A DNA stretch of 64,000 nt from Streptomyces griseoruber (GCF_001514205.1 NZ_KQ948766.1:592277-656276); one strand, 5' to 3'. Shown: positions 8,896 through 16,780, numbered from the stretch's first letter. Notes: a model not told the origin generated them from the letters alone. Program-made: numbers and translations.

Positions 8896-10185
8896 CTACT
8901 CGGTGACGTCGATCGTGCAGCGGTTCGTCTCCACACCCGCCGCGGTGACGACCTGGACCTCCAGCCGGCCGGGTTCGACGTCGGCGGGGACGGGGACGGT
9001 GAGGACGGCGTCGGTGGGGTTGCTGAAGCCGCCGGCGACCGGGACGAGGGGGACATGGACATGGACCGGGCCGATGCGGACGACCATGCGGGAGAGGCGG
9101 TCGGCGGTCTGGGCACCGGGCGGGACGAAGCCGGCGCCGCGGATCTCGATGTCGTCGCCGGTGCGGATGGGGGCGTCGAGGTCGCCGGCCTCCCGGGAGC
9201 GGACGACGGAGAGGATGACGGGACGGCCGCCCTCGGCGTACTTGCCGGCGAGGTAGGTCGCGGCCGAGACCAGGACCACGACCGCGAGGCCCCAGGGCAG
9301 GTCGGGGAGTTGGTCGGGGCGGCGGGCGAGGCGGACCGCGGCGAAGGCCAGGGCGACGGTGCTGATGACGACGTACTGGATGTCGGCGAAGGTGCCGCGG
9401 CCGGAGTCGTCGGTGAGGAGGTCGGCCGCCCGGGGGCGGTGGGCGCGGACCTTCTGGAGCCGTTGGGCCAGGACCCGTAGGCCCACCACCCGGCGGACGA
9501 GGACCGCGATGCCGCAGACCACGGCGAGGACGGTCACGACACCGGCGCCGTGGGCGAGGTCGAGGCCGGAGATGAGGGCGTCGCGTTCGGTGTGACCGGA
9601 GGCGGCGGCGAGGCGGCCGACGAGGACGAGGACGGCGTAGGAGAGGAGGAGGACCCAGGCGGCGGCGACCGCGCGGGAGGTGGAGAGGCGGTTGTCCTCG
9701 CCGATGACGGGGGCGAGGGCGCCGCCGCGGGCCCGGTGGAACCAGGAGGCGGTGGTGAGGGCGCCGGCCACGAGGAGGGCGGCGAGGAGTCCGGCGGTGC
9801 GGGCCGAGGTCCAGCCCGCGCCGATCGCGGTGAGGGCCTGGACGAGGAGGAGCAGCACGACCGCCACCCAGACGGTGGTCGCGGTGCGCAGCCAGAGGCG
9901 GGACAGCCAGGCCTCGCCCTCGGCGCGGCCGCGTTCGGCAACCAGCTCGGCCGATTGGGTGAGTTCCTCGGAGACCCATTGGCGGGAGGCCGAGGCGGAG
10001 TGGGCGACGGCGGCCGGCAGGCCCTGGCCGGCGGCGAACTCGTCGCGTTTGAGCAGGAACGCGGCGACCGCGCGCCGGTGTCCCTCGCGGGCACCGTGCG
10101 GGCAGTCCCCGCAGGTGCAGCCGCCGTCGTGGGGGCCCGCGCCCGTGCCCGGGTGCGCGCCCTGTCTCGCCTCCTGTACCGCCAC
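8896..10185 (-). CDS. Unknown multi-helix membrane protein with N-terminal Cys motif and C-terminal TIG/IPT-like domain
   Basis: A 429-residue protein I do not recognise. Residues 20-32 carry a compact CTCGDCPHG motif (C-x-C-x2-C), then a charged helical region (AAFLLKRDEFAAGQGL). About six hydrophobic helices follow (roughly 105-345). The last ~95 residues look like an immunoglobulin-like IPT/TIG domain: DDIEIRGAGFVPPGAQTADRL, VPLVPVAGGFSNPTDAVLTVPVP and EPGRLEVQVVTAAGVETNRCTIDV. That domain order suggests an envelope protein with one soluble beta-domain. Starts at ATG 10185, divergent from the DUF4429 gene. Confidence 0.8.
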   Translation of the reverse strand: MAVQEARQGAHPGTGAGPHDGGCTCGDCPHGAREGHRRAVAAFLLKRDEFAAGQGLPAAVAHSASASRQWVSEELTQSAELVAERGRAEGEAWLSRLWLRTATTVWVAVVLLLLVQALTAIGAGWTSARTAGLLAALLVAGALTTASWFHRARGGALAPVIGEDNRLSTSRAVAAAWVLLLSYAVLVLVGRLAAASGHTERDALISGLDLAHGAGVVTVLAVVCGIAVLVRRVVGLRVLAQRLQKVRAHRPRAADLLTDDSGRGTFADIQYVVISTVALAFAAVRLARRPDQLPDLPWGLAVVVLVSAATYLAGKYAEGGRPVILSVVRSREAGDLDAPIRTGDDIEIRGAGFVPPGAQTADRLSRMVVRIGPVHVHVPLVPVAGGFSNPTDAVLTVPVPADVEPGRLEVQVVTAAGVETNRCTIDVTE

Positions 10186-10388
10186 GTCCGACGCCCGCCT
10201 TCCCCGTGACCCGAACGAGCGGCGGTCCCGAAAAGACCCGATATGGCCACCGGCCGCCGCCCTGCTGACAACTCCCCCGCGATGAGAGCGAATTGTGCCC
10301 TACCGCACACGGTCCGGCTTCGGCAGGTCTGGTCAGAGCGGGTGAAGAAGGGAGGGGCCGTGTTGACCCGGCTGCGAGAATTGTCCGT

Positions 10389-11315
10389 ATGGCCGAGATC
10401 ATCCAGCGTGACGGGAGCTGGGCCTTCGACGGTACGGCGGTGCGGATCACGCCGGGGCTGCACCGTTCCGTGCCGCTGTTCCGGCAGACGTACGGGGAGA
10501 TCGTCGTGCCGTTGGAGGCGGTCGCCGGGGTCGTCTACGAGCCGGAACGGCGGCGGGGGCGGCTGCGGATGCGGCTCAGGGAGGGGGCGGACCCGCTGTT
10601 GCAGGCGACGGGCGGGCGGCTGCCGGAGTCGGCGGATCCGTACCGGCTGCTGGTGGATGGGGACCGTTCCGGGCTGGCGGAGTACGTCGTGCAGGAGATC
10701 CGGCACGCGCTGTTGCTGGACCAGGTGCCCAAGGAGCCCGCCCGGGCCTATCTGCTGCCGGGGCCGCCGGTTCCGGTGTCGGTGCGTTCGTCGGACGGCA
10801 CGGTGTCCTTCGACGGGACGCGGGTGCGGATCGACTGGGCGGACACCTCGGACCGGGTGAAGCGGGCGACGGGGCCGCGGATCATCGCGGTGGGGGATCT
10901 GGTGCGGGTGGAGTGGTTGCCCAACTCCGGCCACGAGGACGGCTTTCTGCGGTTCGTGACGCGGGAGACGGTGTTCTCGAAGCTGCCGGCGGAGAAGGAT
11001 CCGTATGCGCTGGATCTGTGGGGCGGTGTGCAGCGGGATCTGCTGACCGCGCTGGTGGCGACGGCGGTGACGGCACGGATGCCGCACCCCTCGGCGTGGG
11101 CGGACGCCGAGGGCGCGGGCCGGCCGCAGCGGCGGGGGGCGGCCGTTCCCGCCCAGGCCGATCCCCATGACGTCCTGTTGCGCAGGCTGCGGGAGCTGGG
11201 TGAGCTGCACCGGGACGGGGTGCTGACGGACGAGGAGTTCGTGCGGACGAAGGCGGTGATACTGCGTGGCTTCCAGGAGGGGCCTAGCTCAGCAGGTCCG
11301 GTTCGCTGCGGCTGA
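10389..11315 (+). CDS. DUF4429-type protein with C-terminal SHOCT motif
   Basis: About 308 residues, soluble. It contains two similar halves: IQRDGSWAFDGTAVRITPG and VRSSDGTVSFDGTRVRIDW each start a beta-rich domain of about 100 residues (PH-like DUF4429 pattern). The C-terminus has a short helical hairpin LLRRLRELGELHRDGVLTDEEFVRTKAVIL, the SHOCT motif that mediates oligomerisation. ATG 10389 is used because the first DUF4429 repeat starts immediately after it. The 3' end overlaps the convergent aldolase gene by 32 bases. Function unknown. Confidence 0.85.
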   Translation: MAEIIQRDGSWAFDGTAVRITPGLHRSVPLFRQTYGEIVVPLEAVAGVVYEPERRRGRLRMRLREGADPLLQATGGRLPESADPYRLLVDGDRSGLAEYVVQEIRHALLLDQVPKEPARAYLLPGPPVPVSVRSSDGTVSFDGTRVRIDWADTSDRVKRATGPRIIAVGDLVRVEWLPNSGHEDGFLRFVTRETVFSKLPAEKDPYALDLWGGVQRDLLTALVATAVTARMPHPSAWADAEGAGRPQRRGAAVPAQADPHDVLLRRLRELGELHRDGVLTDEEFVRTKAVILRGFQEGPSSAGPVRCG

Positions 11316-12078
11316 TGTCCTGCCAGAGGGGCTGGTAGTTGATCCAGGCCACGAGGTCGCCGCCGAGCTGTTCGCGGGTCGCGGCGGCTGCCCGGTGGTC
11401 GATCAGCAGGGGGCGGCCGGCGGCGCGGGCGGTGAGCTGGACCTGGCTGGAGCGTTCCATGGACAGGAACCACCAGGCGGCCGCGTCGACCGAGTCGCCG
11501 ACGGTGAGCAGGCCGTGGTTGCGCAGGACGAGGGCCTTGCGGGAGCCGAGGGCGCTCGCGATGCGCCGGCCCTCCTCGGCGTCGACGGCGACTCCGGTGT
11601 AGGCGTCGTAGAGGGCGTGGTCCTCGTAGAACGCGCAGCTCTCCTGGGTGAGGGGGTCGAGGAGTTCGCCGAGGGCGGCGAGGGCGCGGCCGTACACCGA
11701 GTGGCAGTGGGCGACGGCGACGACGTCCGGGCGGGCGGCGTGGACCTGGGCGTGGACGGTGAAGGCGGCCTGGTTGACGTGGTAGCCGCCCTCGACGACC
11801 TGGCCGTCGGAGTTGGCGAGGACCAGGTCACTGACGGTGACGTGCTTGAACGGCATGCCGAACGGGTTGACCCAGAAGCAGTCGCTGTATTCGGGGTCGC
11901 GGGCGGTGATGTGGCCGGACACGCCGTCCTCGAAGCCGAGGCGGCCGAAGATGCGTACGGCGCCCGCCAGGCGTTCCTTGCGGTGCCGGCGCTCGTCCTC
12001 GACCGAGTCGTGCATCGGTGGCATCGCGAAGTTCAGCCGGTCGGTGGGCAGCGGGGCAGGCGGCGTGGGCCCGTGCAT
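11284..12078 (-). CDS. Class II aldolase/adducin family protein
   Basis: 264 residues covering one complete aldolase class II domain. The family's metal-binding histidines are visible in VVAVAHCHSVYGRAL, and a further His in LRNHGLLTVG; VNPFGMPFKHVTVSDLVL and YHVNQAAFTVHAQVHA are also characteristic. The family splits or epimerises phosphorylated sugars (fuculose-, ribulose-phosphate) with Zn2+, but many actinobacterial members of about this length have unknown substrates. No sugar genes are adjacent, so I give no specific reaction. Starts at ATG 12078; an internal Met 19 codons later is an alternative. Confidence 0.9.
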   Translation of the reverse strand: MHGPTPPAPLPTDRLNFAMPPMHDSVEDERRHRKERLAGAVRIFGRLGFEDGVSGHITARDPEYSDCFWVNPFGMPFKHVTVSDLVLANSDGQVVEGGYHVNQAAFTVHAQVHAARPDVVAVAHCHSVYGRALAALGELLDPLTQESCAFYEDHALYDAYTGVAVDAEEGRRIASALGSRKALVLRNHGLLTVGDSVDAAAWWFLSMERSSQVQLTARAAGRPLLIDHRAAAATREQLGGDLVAWINYQPLWQDISRSEPDLLS

Positions 12079-12226
12079 CGGTCCTCCAGCACTGGGTGGG
12101 TGTACGGGCGGAAGTTACCCTCGGTCAGCGCAGGAGAACAGGGTTGTTATGCAAAGATGACGTGCGTCTGAGGAACACGACAGAAATACGACAGAAGATG
12201 TCCTGTATCGCGTTCACACTCCGGGT

Positions 12227-12715
12227 ATGACAGCGAACGACACGACGGCGAACTGGGCCACGTTCACCGTGGCCGAACCGGATCTCGCGCGGACCGTCGA
12301 AGAGCGTTTCGGCGCGTTCACCCACCATGTCCTGGCGACTCTGCGCAAGGACGGCTCACCGCGGACCACGGGGCTGGAGGTCCGGTTCCTCGACGGTGAG
12401 CTGTGGCTCGGCATGATGCCGGGCTCGGTCAAGGCGCTCGATCTGCGGCGCGATCCGCGTTTCGCGCTCCAGGCCAACCCGGGCGAGGGCACGGGGATGG
12501 GCGGTGGGGACGTACGGATCGCGGGGCGGGCGGTGGAGGTCGAGGATCCGGCGGTGAAGGGGGCGTACAGCAAAGAGGTGGAACCGCCGGAGCCGTTCCA
12601 CCTCTTCCGCACCGAGCTGACGGAGGTCGTCAGGACCTGCGTCGAGGACGAGACGTATCTCGTCGTGCAGGTCTGGCAGCCCGGTGCGGGGCTGCGCGTC
12701 GTCAAGCGCAGGTGA
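12227..12715 (+). CDS. Pyridoxamine 5'-phosphate oxidase-like split-barrel protein
   Basis: 162 residues with the FMN/F420-binding split beta-barrel pattern: HHVLATLRKDGSPRTTGLEVRFLDGELWLGM, KALDLRRDPRFALQ and VRIAGRAVEV. Actinobacterial members of this length usually bind F420 or haem/FMN and act on unknown small molecules; true PdxH enzymes are longer and have a C-terminal substrate motif absent here. Start ATG 12227. It is followed by a 10-bp tandem repeat and the convergent guaA. Confidence 0.88.
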   Translation: MTANDTTANWATFTVAEPDLARTVEERFGAFTHHVLATLRKDGSPRTTGLEVRFLDGELWLGMMPGSVKALDLRRDPRFALQANPGEGTGMGGGDVRIAGRAVEVEDPAVKGAYSKEVEPPEPFHLFRTELTEVVRTCVEDETYLVVQVWQPGAGLRVVKRR

Positions 12716-12751
12716 TCGCGGGTGACCGCGGGTGACCGCGGGTGACCCCGG
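12712..12751. repeat. Four tandem copies of a 10-bp unit (GTGACCGCGG)
   Basis: GTGATCGCGG, GTGACCGCGG, GTGACCGCGG and GTGACCCCGG follow each other without gap, beginning inside the last codons of the split-barrel gene and running toward the end of guaA. No gene or hairpin is evident. Confidence 0.8.
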
Positions 12752-12757
12752 GGGGAT

Positions 12758-14338
12758 CTACTCCCACTCGATGGTGCCCGGGGGCTTGGAGGTGACGTCG
12801 ACGACCACGCGGTTGACGTCGCGGACCTCGTTGGTGATCCGGGTGGAGATCTTCGCGAGGACGTCGTACGGCAGCCGCGACCAGTCGGCGGTCATGGCGT
12901 CCTCGGAGGAGACGGGGCGCAGCACGATCGGGTGGCCGTAGGTGCGGCCGTCGCCCTGGACGCCGACGCTGCGGACGTCCGCGAGCAGGACGACCGGGCA
13001 CTGCCAGATCTCGCGGTCGAGACCGGCGGCGGTGAGTTCCTCGCGGGCGATCGCGTCGGCGTCGCGCAGCAGGTCCAGGCGCTCCTTGGTGACCTCTCCG
13101 ACGATCCGGATGCCGAGGCCGGGGCCGGGGAACGGCTGGCGCTGGACGATCTCCTCCGGCAGGCCGAGCTCCTGGCCGACCATGCGGACCTCGTCCTTGA
13201 AGAGCTTGCGGAGGGGCTCGATGAGCTGGAACTCGAGGTCCTCCGGGAGCCCGCCGACGTTGTGGTGGGACTTGATGTTCGCGGTGCCGGTGCCGCCGCC
13301 GGACTCGACGACGTCCGGGTAGAGCGTGCCCTGGACCAGGAACTCCACCGCCGGGCCCTCGTCCGCGATGATCTCGGCCTGGGCCTGCTCGAAGACGCGG
13401 ATGAACTCGCGGCCGATGGTCTTGCGCTTCTGCTCGGGGTCGGAGACGCCCTTGAGCGCGGTGAGGAAGCGCTCCTCGGCGTCGACGACGACCAGCTTCA
13501 CGCCGGTCGCGGCCACGAAGTCCTTCTCGACCTGCTCGGTCTCGCCCTTGCGCATCAGGCCGTGGTCGACATACACGCAGGTCAGCTGGTCGCCGATGGC
13601 GCGGGCGACGAGGGCCGCGGCCACCGCGGAGTCGACGCCGCCGGACAGACCGCAGATGGCGCGCTTGTCGCCGACCAGCTCGCGGATCGCGGCGACCTGC
13701 TCCTCGATCACGTTCCCGGTGGTCCAGGTGGGCTTCAGGCCCGCGCCGCGGTAGAGGAAGTGCTCCAGGACCTGCTGGCCGTGCGTGGAGTGCATGACCT
13801 CGGGGTGGTACTGGACGCCGTAGAGCTTCTTCTCGTCGTTCTCGAAGGCGGCGACCGGGACGACGTCCGTGGACGCGGTGACCGTGAAGCCCTCGGGGGC
13901 GGCGGAGCAGGCGTCGCCGTGCGACATCCACACGTGCTGCTCGGCCGGGGTGCCCTCGAACAGGGTGGAGGACGTCCTGGAGACGTGCAGATCCGTACGG
14001 CCGTACTCGCGGGAGCCGGTGTTGTCGACGGTGCCGCCGAGGGCCTGGGCCATCAGCTGGAAGCCGTAGCACATGCCGAAGACGGGGACGCCGGCCTCGA
14101 ACAGCTCGCGGCCGAGGCGGGGGGCGCCCTCCTCGTACACGGACGAGGGGCCGCCGGAGAGGATGATCGCCGCCGGGTTCTTGGCGAGCATCTCCTCGAC
14201 CGGCATGGTGCTCGGCACGATCTCGCTGTAGACCCGGGCCTCGCGGACTCGGCGGGCGATGAGCTGGGCGTACTGCGCGCCGAAGTCGACGACCAGGACG
14301 GTGTCGGGGACGGCGGCAGCGGGAGTCGCTGATGACAC
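12758..14338 (-). CDS. guaA: GMP synthase (glutamine-hydrolysing)
   Basis: 526-residue bifunctional enzyme that aminates XMP to GMP. The N-terminal class I glutamine amidotransferase (about 14-205) has the nucleophile Cys in VFGMCYGFQLMAQ and catalytic His/Glu in YHPEVMHS. The ATP-pyrophosphatase domain has the P-loop CGLSGGVDSAVAAAL and VYVDHGLMRKGE. The C-terminal dimerisation domain ends with ITNEVRDVNRVVVDVTSKPPGTIEWE-type sequence, the universal GuaA ending. Full family length, start ATG 14338. It stands apart from guaB/guaB3 (about 21 kb away) but on the same strand. The divergent neighbour is the chorismate mutase leader. Confidence 0.98.
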   Translation of the reverse strand: MSSATPAAAVPDTVLVVDFGAQYAQLIARRVREARVYSEIVPSTMPVEEMLAKNPAAIILSGGPSSVYEEGAPRLGRELFEAGVPVFGMCYGFQLMAQALGGTVDNTGSREYGRTDLHVSRTSSTLFEGTPAEQHVWMSHGDACSAAPEGFTVTASTDVVPVAAFENDEKKLYGVQYHPEVMHSTHGQQVLEHFLYRGAGLKPTWTTGNVIEEQVAAIRELVGDKRAICGLSGGVDSAVAAALVARAIGDQLTCVYVDHGLMRKGETEQVEKDFVAATGVKLVVVDAEERFLTALKGVSDPEQKRKTIGREFIRVFEQAQAEIIADEGPAVEFLVQGTLYPDVVESGGGTGTANIKSHHNVGGLPEDLEFQLIEPLRKLFKDEVRMVGQELGLPEEIVQRQPFPGPGLGIRIVGEVTKERLDLLRDADAIAREELTAAGLDREIWQCPVVLLADVRSVGVQGDGRTYGHPIVLRPVSSEDAMTADWSRLPYDVLAKISTRITNEVRDVNRVVVDVTSKPPGTIEWE

Positions 14339-14490
14339 GGGAGCCTTCCGGCGGTGGGGCGGGGGTCTGTGTGTACGCCGATTCTACCGAGGTGGCCGTC
14401 GGAACGGTCCCGTCCCCGGGGGTCCGCCCCCAGCCCCCGGACCCTCGGCCTTCGCCCACCCCTCCCCCGGCTCGGTCGGGCAGGAAGCGC

Positions 14491-14507
14491 TGTGGCATAC
14501 TCCCCCC
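14491..14507 (+). promoter_or_regulatory. Candidate promoter for a leaderless leader-peptide transcript
   Basis: CATACT at 14496-14501 resembles a -10 box and lies only seven bases before the leader ATG at 14508, so transcription would start at or next to the A of the start codon. No convincing -35 is visible 17-18 bp upstream. Confidence 0.4.
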
Positions 14508-14579
14508 ATGCGCAAGCTCCCGACCTTCCTCTTTACCTATGGCAACCGGCCCACCGGCTGCCATGGTCGTGCTGCTTGA
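14508..14579 (+). CDS. Phe/Tyr leader peptide of chorismate mutase attenuator
   Basis: A 23-codon open frame, MRKLPTFLFTYGNRPTGCHG plus three residues, ends at TGA 14577-14579. The cluster F-L-F-T-Y puts two Phe codons (TTC, TTT) and one Tyr codon (TAT) within five codons. These are the two end products of the chorismate mutase branch. A terminator hairpin follows 20 bases after the stop, and chorismate mutase starts 112 bases downstream of it. This is the arrangement of an amino-acid biosynthetic leader (pheL/trpL type). Too short for normal gene calling. Confidence 0.65.
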   Translation: MRKLPTFLFTYGNRPTGCHGRAA

Positions 14580-14640
14580 GCAACTGACAAGCGACTTCCC
14601 AGGCGCCCCGGGCCGACAAGGCCCGGGGCGTCTGGCGTTT
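14541..14640 (+). promoter_or_regulatory. Transcription attenuator upstream of chorismate mutase
   Basis: The terminator arms CCAGGCGCCCCGGGCC (14599-14614) and GGCCCGGGGCGTCTGG (14620-14635) pair over 16 bp around a GACAA loop and are followed by CGTTTT. A pause-type hairpin GGCA-CCGG / CCGG-TGCC lies at 14541-14562, inside the leader frame just after the Tyr codon. CGGCCC at 14547-14552 can alternatively pair with GGGCCG at 14610-14615, which would break the terminator. Exact switching cannot be settled by eye. Confidence 0.6.
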
Positions 14641-14691
14641 TCCGGGGCCTGTCGGTCCGGGGCCGCACCCGACACCCCACCAGGAGCCCCC

Positions 14692-14973
14692 ATGACCGCC
14701 CTCGACGTGACCGGCGCCCGTACCCCCGAGGCCGCCGATGTGATCACCGGTGCGCGGGAGCGCATCGACGCCCTCGACGACCGGATCATCGGGCTGATCC
14801 AGGAACGGGCGGCCGTGTCCGCCGTCATCCAGGAGGCCCGGATCACCTCCGGCGGCCGGCGCGTGAACCTCTCGCGCGAGATGGAGGTCCTCGGTCACTA
14901 CCGGGAGGCGCTGGGCAAGCCCGGCACCGCCCTCGCGATGACGCTGCTGGAGCTGTGCCGGGGTCGTATCTGA
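14692..14973 (+). CDS. Chorismate mutase (AroQ type, single domain)
   Basis: 93 residues, all-helical AroQ fold. It rearranges chorismate to prephenate, the first step to Phe and Tyr. Visible active-site features: ARERIDALDDRIIGLIQERAAVSAVIQEARI with the conserved Arg and Asp, and ITSGGRRVNLSREMEVLGHY, where the catalytic Lys/Arg positions lie. ATG 14692 is preceded by AGGAG (spacing 6) and the domain begins ~20 residues in. The size matches actinobacterial free-standing mutases. It sits behind the leader peptide/attenuator at 14508-14640, so expression is probably set by charged Phe/Tyr tRNA. Confidence 0.93.
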   Translation: MTALDVTGARTPEAADVITGARERIDALDDRIIGLIQERAAVSAVIQEARITSGGRRVNLSREMEVLGHYREALGKPGTALAMTLLELCRGRI

Positions 14974-15373
14974 GTTCGGGCGCCCTCTCACCCGTACGGC
15001 GCGTGACCGCCGTCGGCTCCGTTTCGTTGGTCCCGGTGTCCGTTCCAGCCAGGTGCGGGCCCGGAAGTACCACGCGTGGCTCACTGGAGCGATGAGGCGG
15101 ACGGATCGTGCCGTGCGTCGTGGGACCTCGCTCCAGGCAAGTGACCGGACGGCAGGGGACAGCAGCCCGGTCACCCAAGAGAACGGTCGGCCTCGGGGAC
15201 GCCCGGGGCCGATCGGCGGACAGGGCGAAATGCACAAGAGCCGGGTCGAACGGTTGCGGGCGCCGCGTTCATCCAGCACGATGCAGAAAAGCCCTCATCG
15301 CTCCAAGTCCCGTCCCGGACACCCCTCTTGCACTTTTCGTCCCGGATGACTTTCAGAGGTCCAGACCAATAGA

Positions 15374-15474
15374 GCGGCGCAACCCCCCGGCGCCGCCTCC
15401 CAGGCACCGGCGCTGCCCTGACGCCGGTGCTGACGATAAGAAGGGCCCCGCGGACCCGCCCCGCGGGGCCCTTC
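15374..15474 (+). ncRNA. Candidate small RNA: three consecutive hairpins ending in an intrinsic terminator
   Basis: Hairpin 1: GCGGCGC (15374-15380) / GCGCCGC (15390-15396) with a loop containing CCCCCC. Hairpin 2: GCACCGGCG (15404-15412) / CGCCGGTGC (15422-15430). Hairpin 3: GAAGGGCCCCGCGG (15440-15453) / CCGCGGGGCCCTTC (15461-15474), a perfect 14-bp stem. A C6 loop recalls the actinobacterial 6C RNA, but that RNA has two such loops and a different location. Alternatively the hairpins are only the distal terminator of chorismate mutase. Confidence 0.35.
15440..15474 (+). terminator. Strong intrinsic terminator-like hairpin
   Basis: Perfect 14-bp GC-rich stem with a 7-nt loop (ACCCGCC). It has no U-tract, as is usual in Streptomyces. 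It could end the chorismate mutase transcript or a small RNA. Confidence 0.7.
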
Positions 15475-15504
15475 GTCGCACCGCGGGGCCCGTCGCCGCA
15501 CACC

Positions 15505-15549
15505 CGAGCGACGCACATTCGAGTGACGCACATTCGAGTGACGCACCTC
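15505..15549. repeat. Three tandem 15-bp repeats
   Basis: Units CGAGCGACGCACATT (15505-15519), CGAGTGACGCACATT (15520-15534) and CGAGTGACGCACCTC (15535-15549). They lie directly before the inverted repeats upstream of the LASTG gene, as would binding-site clusters for a regulator. Confidence 0.8.
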
Positions 15550-15588
15550 ACATAAAGATCCTGTGAGGTGAGCACAACCGTTCACAGG
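15544..15588. promoter_or_regulatory. Two overlapping inverted repeats upstream of the LASTG gene
   Basis: CACCTCACA (15544-15552) and TGTGAGGTG (15562-15570) are perfect 9-bp arms. CCTGTGA (15560-15566) and TCACAGG (15582-15588) form a second pair that shares bases with the first, so only one of the two structures can form at a time. An operator or a small RNA switch is possible. The CDS begins at 15680. Confidence 0.5.
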
Positions 15589-15679
15589 ACTCGCGGGTCA
15601 CACCAGGCGAAACAAGGGTCACGCCTGCGCCCCGCATTCGCAGAAGACCTCCTCCCACAGTCGATCTCCCGAGGTCTTC

Positions 15680-16720
15680 ATGAAACTTCGCCGGACTCTC
15701 CTCACCGCGGCCGCGACGGCCGCGATGGTGCCGCTCGCCCTGCTCTCCGCGCCGGGAGCGTTCGCCGAGGAGTCCGGCTCGCCGTCCGCGAGCGCCTCCG
15801 GGTCCGAGACCGCCGCCGCGCCCGGGTCGGACGCGGCGGACACGTCGAGCCCGTCCGGCTCCGCGTCCGACACCACCTCGCCCTCGGCGTCCGAGTCGCA
15901 GACCGGCAGCGCCTCCGGCTCCCCGTCCGGCTCGGCCTCGCAGTCCTCCTCTTCCTCGGCGAGCGCCTCGGCCTCCACGAGCGCGTCCGCGAGCGAGAAG
16001 CCGTTCGACCCGTTCTCGGACTGCAAGGCCTTCGAGCTGGACGAGAACCTCACCGCGCAGATCAAGGGCCTGCCGAACAAGATCGTGGCCGGTTCCGGCT
16101 GGCACGGTTTCACCTTCAAGGTCCAGAACGACTCCGACCAGGACCTGACGAACGTCTACATCGACGCGTTCCTCGAGTACGGCGACGACACGGACGCCTG
16201 GCTGTCCGAGGGCCTCGCCGTCATCCAGGTCAAGGAGGACGGGAAGTGGACCGACGGCTTCCAGGACTCCTACGAGGACGAGGACGGCAAGAAGGTCAAC
16301 GTCACCGGCTCCTTCGTCGGACTGCTCGACACCCTGGAGAAGCACAGCTCCAGCACGCTCGACCTGCGGGTGAAGGTCAAGGCGTCGGCCCCGGCCGGCT
16401 CGTCGTTCGCGCTGAGCGAGGCGATCTACGCGGGCAAGGACGCCACGTGCCACGGCAACGGTGACTTCTACGACGTGAAGATCCTCGCCGCCGGCAGCGA
16501 CGCCGGTGACGTCGACGACGCCGAGCCGAACGGCGAGAAGCCCGGCACCGACGACGGCACCCGGGCCCAGGGCGGCGCCAAGCCGATCAGCGGCAGCCTC
16601 GCCTCCACCGGCTCCGACTCCTCGCTCCCCGTCATCGGCCTCGTCGGCGGTGTCGCCGTCCTCGCCGGTGCGGGAGCGGTCGTCGCGGTCCGGCGCCGCA
16701 GGACCGGCGCGCACGCGTAA
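15680..16720 (+). CDS. LASTG-anchored cell-wall surface protein
   Basis: 346 residues. Signal peptide MKLRRTLLTAAATAAMVPLALLSAPGAFA (cleaved after AFA), then a ~85-residue low-complexity Ser/Ala/Gly stalk. A folded domain (about 115-285) contains FTFKVQNDSDQDLTNVYIDAFLEY, which resembles bacterial Ig-like/DUF11-style beta structure. The sorting signal is SLASTGSDSS, a 23-residue hydrophobic helix and RRRRTGAHA. LAxTG is the motif of actinobacterial class E sortases (SrtE), so the protein is probably covalently linked to peptidoglycan. Function of the folded domain unknown. Followed by a bidirectional terminator. Confidence 0.93.
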   Translation: MKLRRTLLTAAATAAMVPLALLSAPGAFAEESGSPSASASGSETAAAPGSDAADTSSPSGSASDTTSPSASESQTGSASGSPSGSASQSSSSSASASASTSASASEKPFDPFSDCKAFELDENLTAQIKGLPNKIVAGSGWHGFTFKVQNDSDQDLTNVYIDAFLEYGDDTDAWLSEGLAVIQVKEDGKWTDGFQDSYEDEDGKKVNVTGSFVGLLDTLEKHSSSTLDLRVKVKASAPAGSSFALSEAIYAGKDATCHGNGDFYDVKILAAGSDAGDVDDAEPNGEKPGTDDGTRAQGGAKPISGSLASTGSDSSLPVIGLVGGVAVLAGAGAVVAVRRRRTGAHA

Positions 16721-16736
16721 CGCGCCGCCCAGGACA

Positions 16737-16780
16737 GCGAAGGGGACCTGCGCTCGGAGGGGGGTGCAGGTCCCTTTCGC
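16737..16780. terminator. Bidirectional terminator
   Basis: GCGAAGGGGACCTGC (16737-16751) pairs with GCAGGTCCCTTTCGC (16766-16780) between two convergent genes, with a single G-T wobble. Confidence 0.85.

Larger units (their letters stand above)
14974..15679. other. 706-bp intergenic region without a protein gene
   Basis: No plausible coding frame on either strand. The first ~390 bp (to 15370) show nothing I can name. From 15374 on it holds three consecutive hairpins ending in a terminator, then three copies of a 15-bp tandem repeat and two overlapping inverted repeats directly upstream of the LASTG protein gene. These are listed separately. Confidence 0.7.

Noticed and set aside
12758..14338. 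Riboswitch or attenuator for guaA in the 14339-14507 gap
   Set aside because: The strong hairpin and leader frame are on the opposite strand and belong to chorismate mutase; nothing purine-riboswitch-like is visible.
14974..15370. tRNA gene or small ORF in the gap after chorismate mutase
   Set aside because: No cloverleaf with a T-loop GTTCRANNC in the right position and no ORF with a ribosome site.
15374..15474. Definite 6C RNA
   Set aside because: Only one of the loops has six C; the 6C consensus has two such hairpins and a different genomic place. Kept only as a generic RNA candidate.
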